Below, one piece after another: positions 17,567 to 26,632 of a stretch of DNA of 64,000 bases. Numbering within the stretch: position 1 is the first letter of the stretch; each line of letters begins with the position of its first letter. The stretch covers positions 1 to 64,000 of the forward strand of contig CATONX010000005.1 of assembly GCA_951801675.1 (NCBI GenBank), written 5' to 3'. This stretch comes from an uncultured Eubacteriales bacterium. GTDB taxonomy: Bacteria > Bacillota > Clostridia > Oscillospirales > Acutalibacteraceae. Under the pieces are notes generated by a model. That model had not been told where the DNA came from. It worked only from the letters and a program-made list of their open reading frames with translations, and did no database searches. The position numbers and the translations under genes are program-made.

Positions 17567-18886
17567 TCAAACCTGGGAGAAATAACATTCGTGCTCAAAC
17601 GCCGCCTTGTCGGGCGCCTGCTCATAAAGCCGCCATTCCCGTTCTTTAGCCGCGATGTACTTTTCCACCGTCTTTTTTGGGAAACACGCACGCACGAATT
17701 CGCTTTCCTTTGCAATCTGAAGCGCTTCGCCCAACGTTTGCGGAAGAACGGCGAAGGATTTGAGCGTCGTTTCGTCCGCCCGGTACAAATTGAGGTTGGT
17801 GGGCTCGCCCAGATCGATATGCTGCTCGATGCCTTCCAAACCCGCGTAAATGAGCAGCGCAAAGGCCAGATAAGGGTTACAGGAAGGGTCGGGCGAACGC
17901 AGCTCCATGCGGGAATACTCCCCCTTGGCGGCGGGAATGCGCACCAGCTGGGAGCGGTTCTGATGGGACCAGGAAATGTACTTAGGCGCTTCGCAGCAGC
18001 CGAACCGGGCGTACGAGTTGGTCAGGGGATTTAGGAAAGCGGTAATCTCCCGTACCCGGTTTAAAATTCCGGCAATAAACCGTTCCGACTCCAGGGAATG
18101 GCCGTCGTTGCGGTTTTTAAAGAGGTTCATCCCGTTCTTGGACAGGGAAAGATTGATGTGCAATCCACTGCCCGCCTGATCCGAAAAGGGCTTGGGCAGA
18201 AAAGAAGCATACAGCCCGTTGCGGGCAGCCACCATCTTTACCACCGACTGAAAGGTAATCAGGTTATCGGCAGCAGACAGGGCGTCGGAATACTTAAAGT
18301 CGATCTCGTTTTGCCCCGGGCCCTGCTCGTGATGGGAGCTTTCCGGCTGAATATCCATCTCCTCCAAGGTCAGGCAAATTTCCCGGCGCACGTTTTCCCC
18401 TTTGTCGCGGGGCGCAAAGTCCAGATATCCGCCCTCGTCGTGAGGGATCTTAGTGGGCTTTCCCCGGTCATCCGCCTCAAACAGGTAAAATTCGCATTCC
18501 GGCCCGATTTTGCAGACGTATCCCATCCTGGCGGCCTTCTCCACCGCCTGGCGGAGAATGTGCCGCCCGTCCCCCTCGAAAGGCGTCCCGTCGGGATGGC
18601 GGATTTCACAGAAAAACCGCACCACCCTTCCCTGCTGGGGCCGCCAGGGAAGCACCGACAGCGTCCCCGGGTCAGGGAACAAGAACAGGTCGGATTCCTC
18701 CACGTTCAAAAACCCGCGCACCGCCGACGCGTCGAAGGATATGCCGTTTTCGAACGCGCGTGGCAACTCGTCGGCAAGGATGGAAATGTTCTTGAGCGTG
18801 CCGAACATATCGCAAAACGCCAGGCGGACGAATTTCACGTCGTTCTCCTGCACGAACTGCAGCACCTCGCTCATGGTATAATTCAA
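17567..18886 (-). CDS. glnA: Glutamine synthetase type I
   Basis: About 439 residues, the normal length for a Firmicute GSI-alpha enzyme. It carries the beta-grasp latch DVKFVRLAFCDMFG, the catalytic block GPECEFYLFE, HHEQGPGQNEIDFKY, GSGLHINLSLS, the ATP site NSYARFG and RMELRSPDPSCNPYLA. It condenses glutamate and ammonia into glutamine. I place the start at the TTG at 18886, 8 nt after GGGAGGTG. The track's GTG overlaps that SD, and the first ATG is about 18 nt too far. It follows the GXGXG gene by 65 bp, so it may be read from the glt operon and also from its own promoter. Confidence 0.95.
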   Translation of the reverse strand: MNYTMSEVLQFVQENDVKFVRLAFCDMFGTLKNISILADELPRAFENGISFDASAVRGFLNVEESDLFLFPDPGTLSVLPWRPQQGRVVRFFCEIRHPDGTPFEGDGRHILRQAVEKAARMGYVCKIGPECEFYLFEADDRGKPTKIPHDEGGYLDFAPRDKGENVRREICLTLEEMDIQPESSHHEQGPGQNEIDFKYSDALSAADNLITFQSVVKMVAARNGLYASFLPKPFSDQAGSGLHINLSLSKNGMNLFKNRNDGHSLESERFIAGILNRVREITAFLNPLTNSYARFGCCEAPKYISWSHQNRSQLVRIPAAKGEYSRMELRSPDPSCNPYLAFALLIYAGLEGIEQHIDLGEPTNLNLYRADETTLKSFAVLPQTLGEALQIAKESEFVRACFPKKTVEKYIAAKEREWRLYEQAPDKAAFEHECYFSQV

Positions 18887-18939
18887 GGACCGCACCTCCC
18901 AGTCGGGTTCGATTCTCTCAGACGAATCGGATTAGCATC

Positions 18940-18968
18940 ATTATACACGATTTAATTGTAAGTATAAA
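18940..18968 (-). promoter_or_regulatory. Possible internal promoter for glnA and the ANTAR gene
   Basis: A perfect TATAAT preceded by TG lies on the minus strand, 17 bp after a weak TTTATA, between the GXGXG gene and glnA. I found no terminator or hexaloop hairpin in this short leader, so glnA could be transcribed from here independently of the upstream attenuator. Confidence 0.45.
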
Positions 18969-19674
18969 GCTGTTTATAGGGGTTTTTTGTATCAGGGGTC
19001 AAAAGATAAAACCGGTCGGAGAGGATTTCCTTAGCGTCGTAGCCGAACGCCTCGCAGAAGGCACGCACGTCCGGTTCAATGAAGGAAAGCTCGTCCTTGG
19101 AGGCCACCTTCGCGTCCACCTGAGGCGGAAGGTCCCCCGGCAGGGTCTTGCAACGCAGATAGATTTTCCCGCCGTGCATCCCCGTGCCGCAGAAATTGCC
19201 TACCGGCGGCTTGCCGCCGCTGCCGATGCCCAGCACCACAATGACGCCGCCCGCCTGGTACTCGCCCAGAAAGCTGCCCGCCTGCCCGCCGATGACCAGC
19301 ACCGGCACCTTCTCCTGATAGGCCTTCATGTGGATGCCCGCCCGGTACCCGGCGTTTCCCTTGACGAAAATCTTGCCGCCGCGCATGGCGTAGCCCGCCG
19401 CGTCACCGCAGGAGCCGTTGATGAAAATAGCGCCGTCGTTCATGGTATCCCCCGCCGCGTCCTGGGCGTTGCCGTTGACCAGGATGGAGGCGCCGTTTAA
19501 GTAAGCGCCCAGGGCGTTGCCGGGCGTGCCGTTGATGACGATTTCCTTTTGGGAGAGGCCGCTTGCGATGTATCTCTGGCCGATGCAGTTGTCAATGACC
19601 ACCTTCGGGTCGCTGGACGTGCGCACCAGTTCGTTTAAATCCTGAAAATGCATTTGGGAGGCGATAATTTTCAT
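18952..19674 (-). CDS. Glutamate synthase GXGXG (alpha C-terminal) subunit
   Basis: A 240-residue right-handed beta-helix protein with repeating GXGXG-type turns (NGTPGNALGAYLNG, GDTMNDGAIFINGSCGDAAG). It corresponds to the C-terminal domain of bacterial GltB, here as a free subunit. Such proteins have a structural role in the complex that channels ammonia between the amidotransferase and FMN sites. I use the ATG at 19674 (AAAGGTGGG SD) rather than the track GTG. It is the fifth gene of the split glutamate synthase operon. Confidence 0.9.
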   Translation of the reverse strand: MKIIASQMHFQDLNELVRTSSDPKVVIDNCIGQRYIASGLSQKEIVINGTPGNALGAYLNGASILVNGNAQDAAGDTMNDGAIFINGSCGDAAGYAMRGGKIFVKGNAGYRAGIHMKAYQEKVPVLVIGGQAGSFLGEYQAGGVIVVLGIGSGGKPPVGNFCGTGMHGGKIYLRCKTLPGDLPPQVDAKVASKDELSFIEPDVRAFCEAFGYDAKEILSDRFYLLTPDTKNPYKQLYTYN

Positions 19675-19718
19675 GTTGATTCCCACCTTTGTTCGTTGCG
19701 TTCAAAAGTCTGTTTTGG

Positions 19719-20957
19719 TCAGCCTGCCGCGCCGCTCAAAGCTTTCGCCCTGGCCCGCTTGGAAAAGGCCATCAGCTGCGGCTTTTCGCAGATTAAGTCA
19801 AAATCAATCGAGGACAGGGGCGTTTGCTCCCGGATGAGGGAGGTGTAAATGCCCGCCCGCTCCACATTGCCGATAAGGATATAGCCTTTGAGCCGGTCGT
19901 CCTGGTAAAACAGGCGCTTATACGTGTTTCCCTTTTGCATGAGCACCTCTTCTCCCTGATAGCTGCCGGCGGTGATGATGTGCAGCCCGAAGAAGCCGAT
20001 GGCGTTCATGGGGATGGCCCGGTCGTAGGGCTTTCCTTCCCCGCCGGCCATATGAATCCCGGCGGTCTCCCCCTGCATGTAGGCGTTGGGAAGGAGAGCA
20101 AGTACCCGCTCCTGGCCGGTGGTGATGTCGAAGCTTTGGGCGCAGTCCCCCGCCGCGTAGACATCCGGAAGACTCGTGCGGCAGAATTCGTCGGTGACCA
20201 CGCCCCGGCGGACCTGTCCGCCCGCGTCGGCAATCAAAGACGTGTTGGGCCGGACTCCCACCGCCATCACCAAGATGTCGAAGGGGACGCGCTGCCCGCT
20301 TTTGAGCGTGGCTGCATCCGGCTCGAACTTCGCCACGCAGTCGGATAAATGAAAGGTAAGCCCCTTTTCCTCCAAATGCGTCTGTACCAGCTTGGAACCC
20401 GCCTCGTCGAGAATGCTGGGCAGAATCCGATCGGCCATGTCCACCACCGTGATGGTGTTCACCCGGTGGGCGATGCCCTCGGCGCATTTTAACCCGATGA
20501 GCCCCGCGCCCACAATGAGAACCCGGCTTTCTGGGGTAAGAGCCTGCTCCAAAGCGAGGGCGCTGTCCAGGTTCATGAAGGTAAAGACCTTGGTTACCGT
20601 TTCCTGGCCTTCGGTCGGCGGCAGGAAGGGGCGCGACCCGGCTGCCACCAGCAGCTTATCGTAGGGGATTTTTTCGCCGCTTGTCAGAATTATTGTCTTT
20701 TTCTCCGGGTCAATGGAAGCGGCCCGTTTCCCGAGCAAGGGGGTTACCCCGTTCTTTTCATAAAAGTCCGCCCCCCGGTACTGCATGCGTACCCGGTCGG
20801 TTTTTCCCTCCAGGAGATAGGAAATCAGCGGGCGGGAATAGGTGTGGTGAGGCTCGTCGGAAATGACCGTGATGGGACCCTGCCGGTCCACCTGCCGGAT
20901 CCCTTCCACGCAGCCCACCGCCGCCGCGGAATTGCCGATGATTGCATACCGGGTCAT
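19719..20957 (-). CDS. FAD-dependent pyridine nucleotide oxidoreductase of the glutamate synthase cluster
   Basis: A 412-residue NAD(P)/FAD oxidoreductase of the nitrite-reductase/rubredoxin-reductase type. Features are an FAD-binding N-terminus (YAIIGNSAAAVGCVEGI), the NAD Rossmann motif VLIVGAGLIGLKCAEG, and the second FAD site DVYAAGDCAQSFD. It probably feeds electrons from NAD(P)H to the Fe-S subunits of the split glutamate synthase, in place of a GltD beta subunit. Its start overlaps the ferredoxin stop by 4 bp (ATGA), which indicates translational coupling. Confidence 0.9.
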   Translation of the reverse strand: MTRYAIIGNSAAAVGCVEGIRQVDRQGPITVISDEPHHTYSRPLISYLLEGKTDRVRMQYRGADFYEKNGVTPLLGKRAASIDPEKKTIILTSGEKIPYDKLLVAAGSRPFLPPTEGQETVTKVFTFMNLDSALALEQALTPESRVLIVGAGLIGLKCAEGIAHRVNTITVVDMADRILPSILDEAGSKLVQTHLEEKGLTFHLSDCVAKFEPDAATLKSGQRVPFDILVMAVGVRPNTSLIADAGGQVRRGVVTDEFCRTSLPDVYAAGDCAQSFDITTGQERVLALLPNAYMQGETAGIHMAGGEGKPYDRAIPMNAIGFFGLHIITAGSYQGEEVLMQKGNTYKRLFYQDDRLKGYILIGNVERAGIYTSLIREQTPLSSIDFDLICEKPQLMAFSKRARAKALSGAAG

Positions 20958-21394
20958 TGTACCTCGCCCCTTTCCTCAAAAACGATGGCTTTGTTGGGGC
21001 AGCCCTTGACGCAGGCGGGCTGCCCTTCCTTGTTCTTGGTACACAGCTCGCATTTCTGCACCGCCCCCGTATCCGACGGCATAATCGCCCCGTAAGGGCA
21101 GGACAGGATGCAGGTATAGCAGCCCACGCATTTCTCCGAGTCGATGGAAATGACGCCGTTTTGCACCGTCAGCGCCCCGGAAATGCAGCCCTTGACGCAC
21201 AACGGCTCCTGACAGTGGCGGCAGGAAACCGCGAAGCTGACGTTTCCCTGCTGCTCGATGCGGATGCGCGGATGGATGACCACATCCTTGAGGGCTTTTG
21301 CCATATTGTCCTCACCCGAATTGGCGAAGGCGCAATAATATTCGCACAAATGGCATCCCAAGCACCATTTTTCATTGACGTAAATTCGTTTCAT
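20954..21394 (-). CDS. Polyferredoxin-type 4Fe-4S electron-transfer subunit
   Basis: A 146-residue HycB/DmsB-like protein with several cysteine clusters: CLGCHLCEYYC, CRHCQEPLCVKGC, CVGCYTCILSCPYG and CELCTKNKEGQPACVKGCP. It should carry three to four 4Fe-4S clusters. It lies between the FMN glutamate synthase subunit and the FAD oxidoreductase and most likely relays electrons between them. Confidence 0.92.
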   Translation of the reverse strand: MKRIYVNEKWCLGCHLCEYYCAFANSGEDNMAKALKDVVIHPRIRIEQQGNVSFAVSCRHCQEPLCVKGCISGALTVQNGVISIDSEKCVGCYTCILSCPYGAIMPSDTGAVQKCELCTKNKEGQPACVKGCPNKAIVFEERGEVQ

Positions 21395-21424
21395 TGCCGC
21401 TTCCTCCCGATGGCTTGACGCCGC

Positions 21425-22930
21425 TTATTCGCCTGCGTGCTGGATGCCCAGAATGGAAAGCTCCCGGTCGGTGAGCCCCACGCCCCGAAGCATCAGGCGG
21501 TTGCCCTTGAGCGCCTCGATGGAGTTGATGCCCATGCCGCCCATCATTTCCTTGATTTCATGGTTCCAGGCGGTGACGAGATTGACAAGCCGCTGGTAGC
21601 CAACGTCGGGGTTTAACCGGCGCACCAGCTCCGGGCGCTGGGTGGCGATGCCCCAGTTACACTTGCCCTGGTGGCAGCTGCGGCAGAGGTGGCACCCGAG
21701 AGCCAGCAGAGCGCTGGTGGCGATATACACCGCGTCCGCCCCCAAAGCCACCGCCTTGATGATGTCCGCGCTGGAGCGGATGCTGCCGCCCACCACCAAG
21801 GACACGTTTCCACGGATGCCTTCCTCTCTTAAGCGGGCATCCACGCTTGCCAGAGCAAGCTCGATGGGAATGCCCACGTTATCCCGGATGCGGGTGGGCG
21901 CCGCGCCCGTGCCGCCCCGGAACCCGTCAATGGCGATGATGTCCGCCCCAGACCGGGCGATACCGCTCGCGATGGCCGCTACGTTGTGCACCGCGGCGAT
22001 TTTCACGATCACCGGCTTTTTGTACTCGGTGGCTTCCTTTAAGGAATAGACCAGCTGGCGCAGGTCCTCAATGGAATATATGTCGTGATGGGGTGCTGGG
22101 GAAATGGCGTCGGAGCCCTCGGGAATCATGCGGGTTTTCGACACGTCTCCGACGATCTTCGCCCCGGGCAGATGCCCGCCGATGCCGGGCTTTGCGCCCT
22201 GGCCCATCTTGATTTCGATGGCGGCGCCTGCCTCCAGGTAGTCCTTATGTACGCCGAAGCGCCCCGACGCCACCTGGACGATGGTGTTTTTCCCGTACTG
22301 GTAAAAGTCCTCATGAAGGCCGCCTTCGCCGGTATTATAATAGGTGCCAAGAGCCTGGGCGGCCCGGGCCAGGCTTTCGTGGGCGTTATAGCTGATGGAA
22401 CCGTAGGACATGGCGGAAAACATCACCGGCACCGCCAGCTCCAGCTGAGGCGTCAGGTTATTTCGAAGCTTTCCGTTCTCGTCGCGCTCCACGTGACCGG
22501 GCTTTTTGCCCAAGAACACTTTGGTTTCCATGGGTTCGCGCAAGGGATCAATGGAGGGGTTCGTCACCTGGGAGGCGTTGATGAGCATCTTATCCCAGTA
22601 GATGGGCAGGGGCTTGGGGTTTCCCATGGAGGAAAGGAGCACCCCTCCGCTCCCCGCCTGGCGGTAAACCTCGGAAATGGTCTCCCCCGTCCAGTTGGCG
22701 TTTTCCTTGAAGGTATGGTCGGTTTTGACGATTTTGAGCGCCCGGGTGGGGCACAGAGACACGCACCGGTGGCAATTGACGCATTTGCTCTCGTCGCTGA
22801 CCATGCAGTTGAGCTCGGCGTCGTAGGAATGCACCTCATTGGCGCACTGTCGTTCACACACGCGGCAGGCGATGCAGCGGCTGGGGTTGCGCACCACCTC
22901 ATAGTCCGGATATAAAAAATCAATTGCCAT
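21425..22930 (-). CDS. Glutamate synthase FMN-binding subunit (archaeal-type, ferredoxin fused)
   Basis: A 501-residue protein. The N-terminal 2x4Fe-4S domain (CIACRVCERQC, CVNCHRCVSLCP) is followed by the glutamate synthase central/FMN TIM barrel (FSAMSYGSISYNAH, GQGAKPGIGGHLPG, IDGFRGGTGAAP). The C-terminal cluster is CHLCRSCHQGKCNWG. It converts 2-oxoglutarate and amide-derived ammonia into glutamate. The gene is separate from the amidotransferase, as in archaeal-type split enzymes, and starts 3 bp after the amidotransferase stop. Confidence 0.93.
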   Translation of the reverse strand: MAIDFLYPDYEVVRNPSRCIACRVCERQCANEVHSYDAELNCMVSDESKCVNCHRCVSLCPTRALKIVKTDHTFKENANWTGETISEVYRQAGSGGVLLSSMGNPKPLPIYWDKMLINASQVTNPSIDPLREPMETKVFLGKKPGHVERDENGKLRNNLTPQLELAVPVMFSAMSYGSISYNAHESLARAAQALGTYYNTGEGGLHEDFYQYGKNTIVQVASGRFGVHKDYLEAGAAIEIKMGQGAKPGIGGHLPGAKIVGDVSKTRMIPEGSDAISPAPHHDIYSIEDLRQLVYSLKEATEYKKPVIVKIAAVHNVAAIASGIARSGADIIAIDGFRGGTGAAPTRIRDNVGIPIELALASVDARLREEGIRGNVSLVVGGSIRSSADIIKAVALGADAVYIATSALLALGCHLCRSCHQGKCNWGIATQRPELVRRLNPDVGYQRLVNLVTAWNHEIKEMMGGMGINSIEALKGNRLMLRGVGLTDRELSILGIQHAGE

Positions 22931-22933
22931 GAT

Positions 22934-24022
22934 TCAATTCCTCCCGTTCAAGGTCACGATGACCGGTTCGCCGCCCTTGGGCGACCACAGCCGGTCGAGC
23001 TCGGGTTCAATCACGCGGATGGCGCATTCCTCGCTGGCCACGTACACCCGCTCGCCCTTTTCCCCCACCACCATGGAGCGGAGCTTCAGGCGGTCGTTTA
23101 GCGCCATCATGCCGCCGTCAAAGCCCAGCAGGATGGAGAAGGGGCCGGTGACCAAAAGGCTGGAAAACGCGTTTCTCAGATAGGTAAGCCTTTCCCGTTC
23201 TTCGGGCGGCTTTCGTTCGATGGTGCTCCAGAAGGGAGCCGCGATGACACTGGCCATTTCTTCTAGGCTCAGCCCCTGCTTTCGAAGCAGATAGTCCACC
23301 ATATAAGTAATGACCTCCGTATCGGTCATGAGGGTACATTGATAGCCGAACATTTCAATAAAGCGGCGGTTGGCGTCGTAGGAGGAAATCTCCCCGTTGT
23401 GAACGATGGAATAGTCCAGCATGGCGAAGGGATGCGCTCCGCCCCACCAGCCGGGGGTGTTGGTGGGATAACGGCCGTGAGCGGTCCAGCAATAGCCTTC
23501 GTACTCATCCAGGCGGTAAAACTCGCCCACGTCCTCCGGGAAGCCCACCGCTTTGAAGACGCCCATGTTCTTGCCGCTGGAGAAGACATATGCCCCGTCG
23601 ATTTTCGAGTTGATACGAATGACGCAGCGGACCACAAATTCCTTTTCATCGAGCTGGCTTTGCGCCAGCCGGGTGGGAAGGGGGGTGACGAAATAGCGCC
23701 AAATCAGAGGTTCGTCGGTAATCTGAGGGGTTTTTCGTACCGGGATCTTCGAAAGATTGATGACGTCAAAGTGTTCGTTTAAGAACGCCTCGCAGGTTTC
23801 CTTGGCATTCTCACTGTCATAAAACAGATGAAACGCGTAGAAATCCTTGTACTGGGGATAAATGCCGTATCCCGCGAAGCCGCCGCCCAACCCATTGGAA
23901 CGGTCGTGCATGGTGGCGATGGAGCGTACAATCTGGTCGCCTGCAATTCGTTCTCCATCCTTCGAAAAAATTCCCGAAATCGCGCAGCCCGACGGAATCC
24001 GGACCTGACCTTCTAAGCGCAT
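22934..24022 (-). CDS. Class II glutamine amidotransferase subunit of glutamate synthase
   Basis: A 362-residue protein. The track ORF is over-extended by 100 codons through the leader. The ATG at 24022 with AGAAGGAGG upstream is the real start. The Ntn amidotransferase core is seen in CAISGIFSKDG, WTAHGRYPTNTPG, HNGEISSYDANRRF and TDTEVITYMVDYL. The presumed nucleophile Cys is residue 13, not residue 2, so either N-terminal trimming or an unusual geometry is implied. It releases ammonia from glutamine for the FMN subunit and is the first gene of the glt operon. Confidence 0.9.
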   Translation of the reverse strand: MRLEGQVRIPSGCAISGIFSKDGERIAGDQIVRSIATMHDRSNGLGGGFAGYGIYPQYKDFYAFHLFYDSENAKETCEAFLNEHFDVINLSKIPVRKTPQITDEPLIWRYFVTPLPTRLAQSQLDEKEFVVRCVIRINSKIDGAYVFSSGKNMGVFKAVGFPEDVGEFYRLDEYEGYCWTAHGRYPTNTPGWWGGAHPFAMLDYSIVHNGEISSYDANRRFIEMFGYQCTLMTDTEVITYMVDYLLRKQGLSLEEMASVIAAPFWSTIERKPPEERERLTYLRNAFSSLLVTGPFSILLGFDGGMMALNDRLKLRSMVVGEKGERVYVASEECAIRVIEPELDRLWSPKGGEPVIVTLNGRN

Positions 24023-24080
24023 ACCGTTTGCCTCCTTCTGTGGATGCTTTTGTTTTCCTTCCGGCTCTTTAGAAGCCGAC

Positions 24081-24145
24081 AAAAAAACAAAGGCGTTCGT
24101 CCGAAGACAAGCGGTTTTGTCTTCGGACGAACGCCTTTGTTCATC
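24081..24145 (-). promoter_or_regulatory. Leader attenuator of the glt operon with an ANTAR-like hairpin pair
   Basis: In the leftward leader RNA a perfect 24-bp stem (24140-24117 with 24110-24087) is followed by UUUUUU, making an intrinsic terminator at the very start of the transcript. Alternatively, GAUGAAC-AAAGGC-GUUCGUC (24145-24126) forms a 7-bp hairpin with a hexaloop having A1 and G4. The remaining upper stem forms a second hairpin with the hexaloop AACCGC. The first hairpin sequesters part of the terminator's 5' arm, so the two states exclude each other. Confidence 0.75.
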
Positions 24146-24151
24146 GCCCTC

Positions 24152-24180
24152 ATCATACAACAGCGCGATTTCCTTGTCAA
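24152..24180 (-). promoter_or_regulatory. Promoter of the glt operon
   Basis: The minus strand has the consensus -35 TTGACA (24180-24175), a 17-bp spacer and -10 TATGAT (24157-24152). Transcription should start around 24145, exactly at the first base of the attenuator hairpin. Confidence 0.8.
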
Positions 24181-24315
24181 GGGTCTTTTGCACCTTTTTT
24201 CGCAAAAATTTCACCGCTTGTCCTTTTTCGACAAGGACAATGGGATATATAGAGGTAGCCTGTCCATAAAATGCAGGGGCGCAAAAAAATCCTGCAAAAA
24301 AAGTTTGAAAAGGGG

Positions 24316-24344
24316 TTGACAAACGAAACCAGCCGGTCTATACT
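24316..24344 (+). promoter_or_regulatory. Promoter of glnN
   Basis: TTGACA (24316-24321), a 17-bp spacer and TATACT (24339-24344) form a near-consensus sigma-A promoter. It diverges from the glt promoter. The predicted start at about 24351 lies just before the leader hairpin. Confidence 0.8.
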
Positions 24345-24355
24345 AAGCCCATCGA

Positions 24356-24396
24356 CAGCAAAGGTGCTGCGGGCGAAAGCCTGCGGCGCCTTTTTT
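24356..24396 (+). promoter_or_regulatory. Leader attenuator of glnN with an ANTAR-like hexaloop
   Basis: AAAGGTGCTGCGGGC (24360-24374) pairs with GCCTGCGGCGCCTTT, with a few G-U pairs around a GAAA loop, and runs into a T6 tract. This is an intrinsic terminator 30 bp upstream of the start codon. Overlapping its 5' arm, CAGC-AAAGGU-GCUG (24356-24369) forms a small hairpin whose hexaloop has A1 and G4. The second hairpin is less clear, because its loop closes to a GAAA tetraloop. Confidence 0.65.
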
Positions 24397-24427
24397 ATTG
24401 CCTAAATTGGGATTGGAGGAAAACCGT

Positions 24428-26518
<2,091 letters not shown>

Positions 26519-26540
26519 TTGACAAAGCGATAAAACGTCA

Positions 26541-26615
26541 TGCACAACGACGTGCAGTTTGACCCGGGCCGGCCGAGAGCGGTTAGGACGGGACAAATTG
26601 CACGTCGAATTTTTT
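26541..26615 (+). promoter_or_regulatory. Leader attenuator of amt with an ANTAR-like hexaloop
   Basis: An 18-bp stem (26548-26565 with 26590-26607), imperfect by one mismatch and one G-U pair, is followed by AATTTTTT, giving an intrinsic terminator 17 bp upstream of the amt start. UGCAC-AACGAC-GUGCA (26541-26556) forms a competing 5-bp hairpin whose hexaloop again has A1 and G4, and its 3' arm is part of the terminator's 5' arm. Inside the terminator loop GGCCG-AGAG-CGGUU could form a second hairpin, not a clean hexaloop. No convincing separate promoter was found, so read-through from glnN is possible. Confidence 0.7.
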
Positions 26616-26632
26616 CTGAGGGGGTATCTCTT

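Noticed and set aside
18896-18951. An ANTAR hexaloop in the glnA leader
   Set aside because: The only clear hairpin (CGATTC/GAATCG) has an 8-nt loop without A1/G4, and there is no terminator.
24098-24126. The second glt hexaloop (AACCGC) as a full ANTAR consensus loop
   Set aside because: A1 fits but position 4 is C, with G at position 5. It is kept only as a possible second hairpin.
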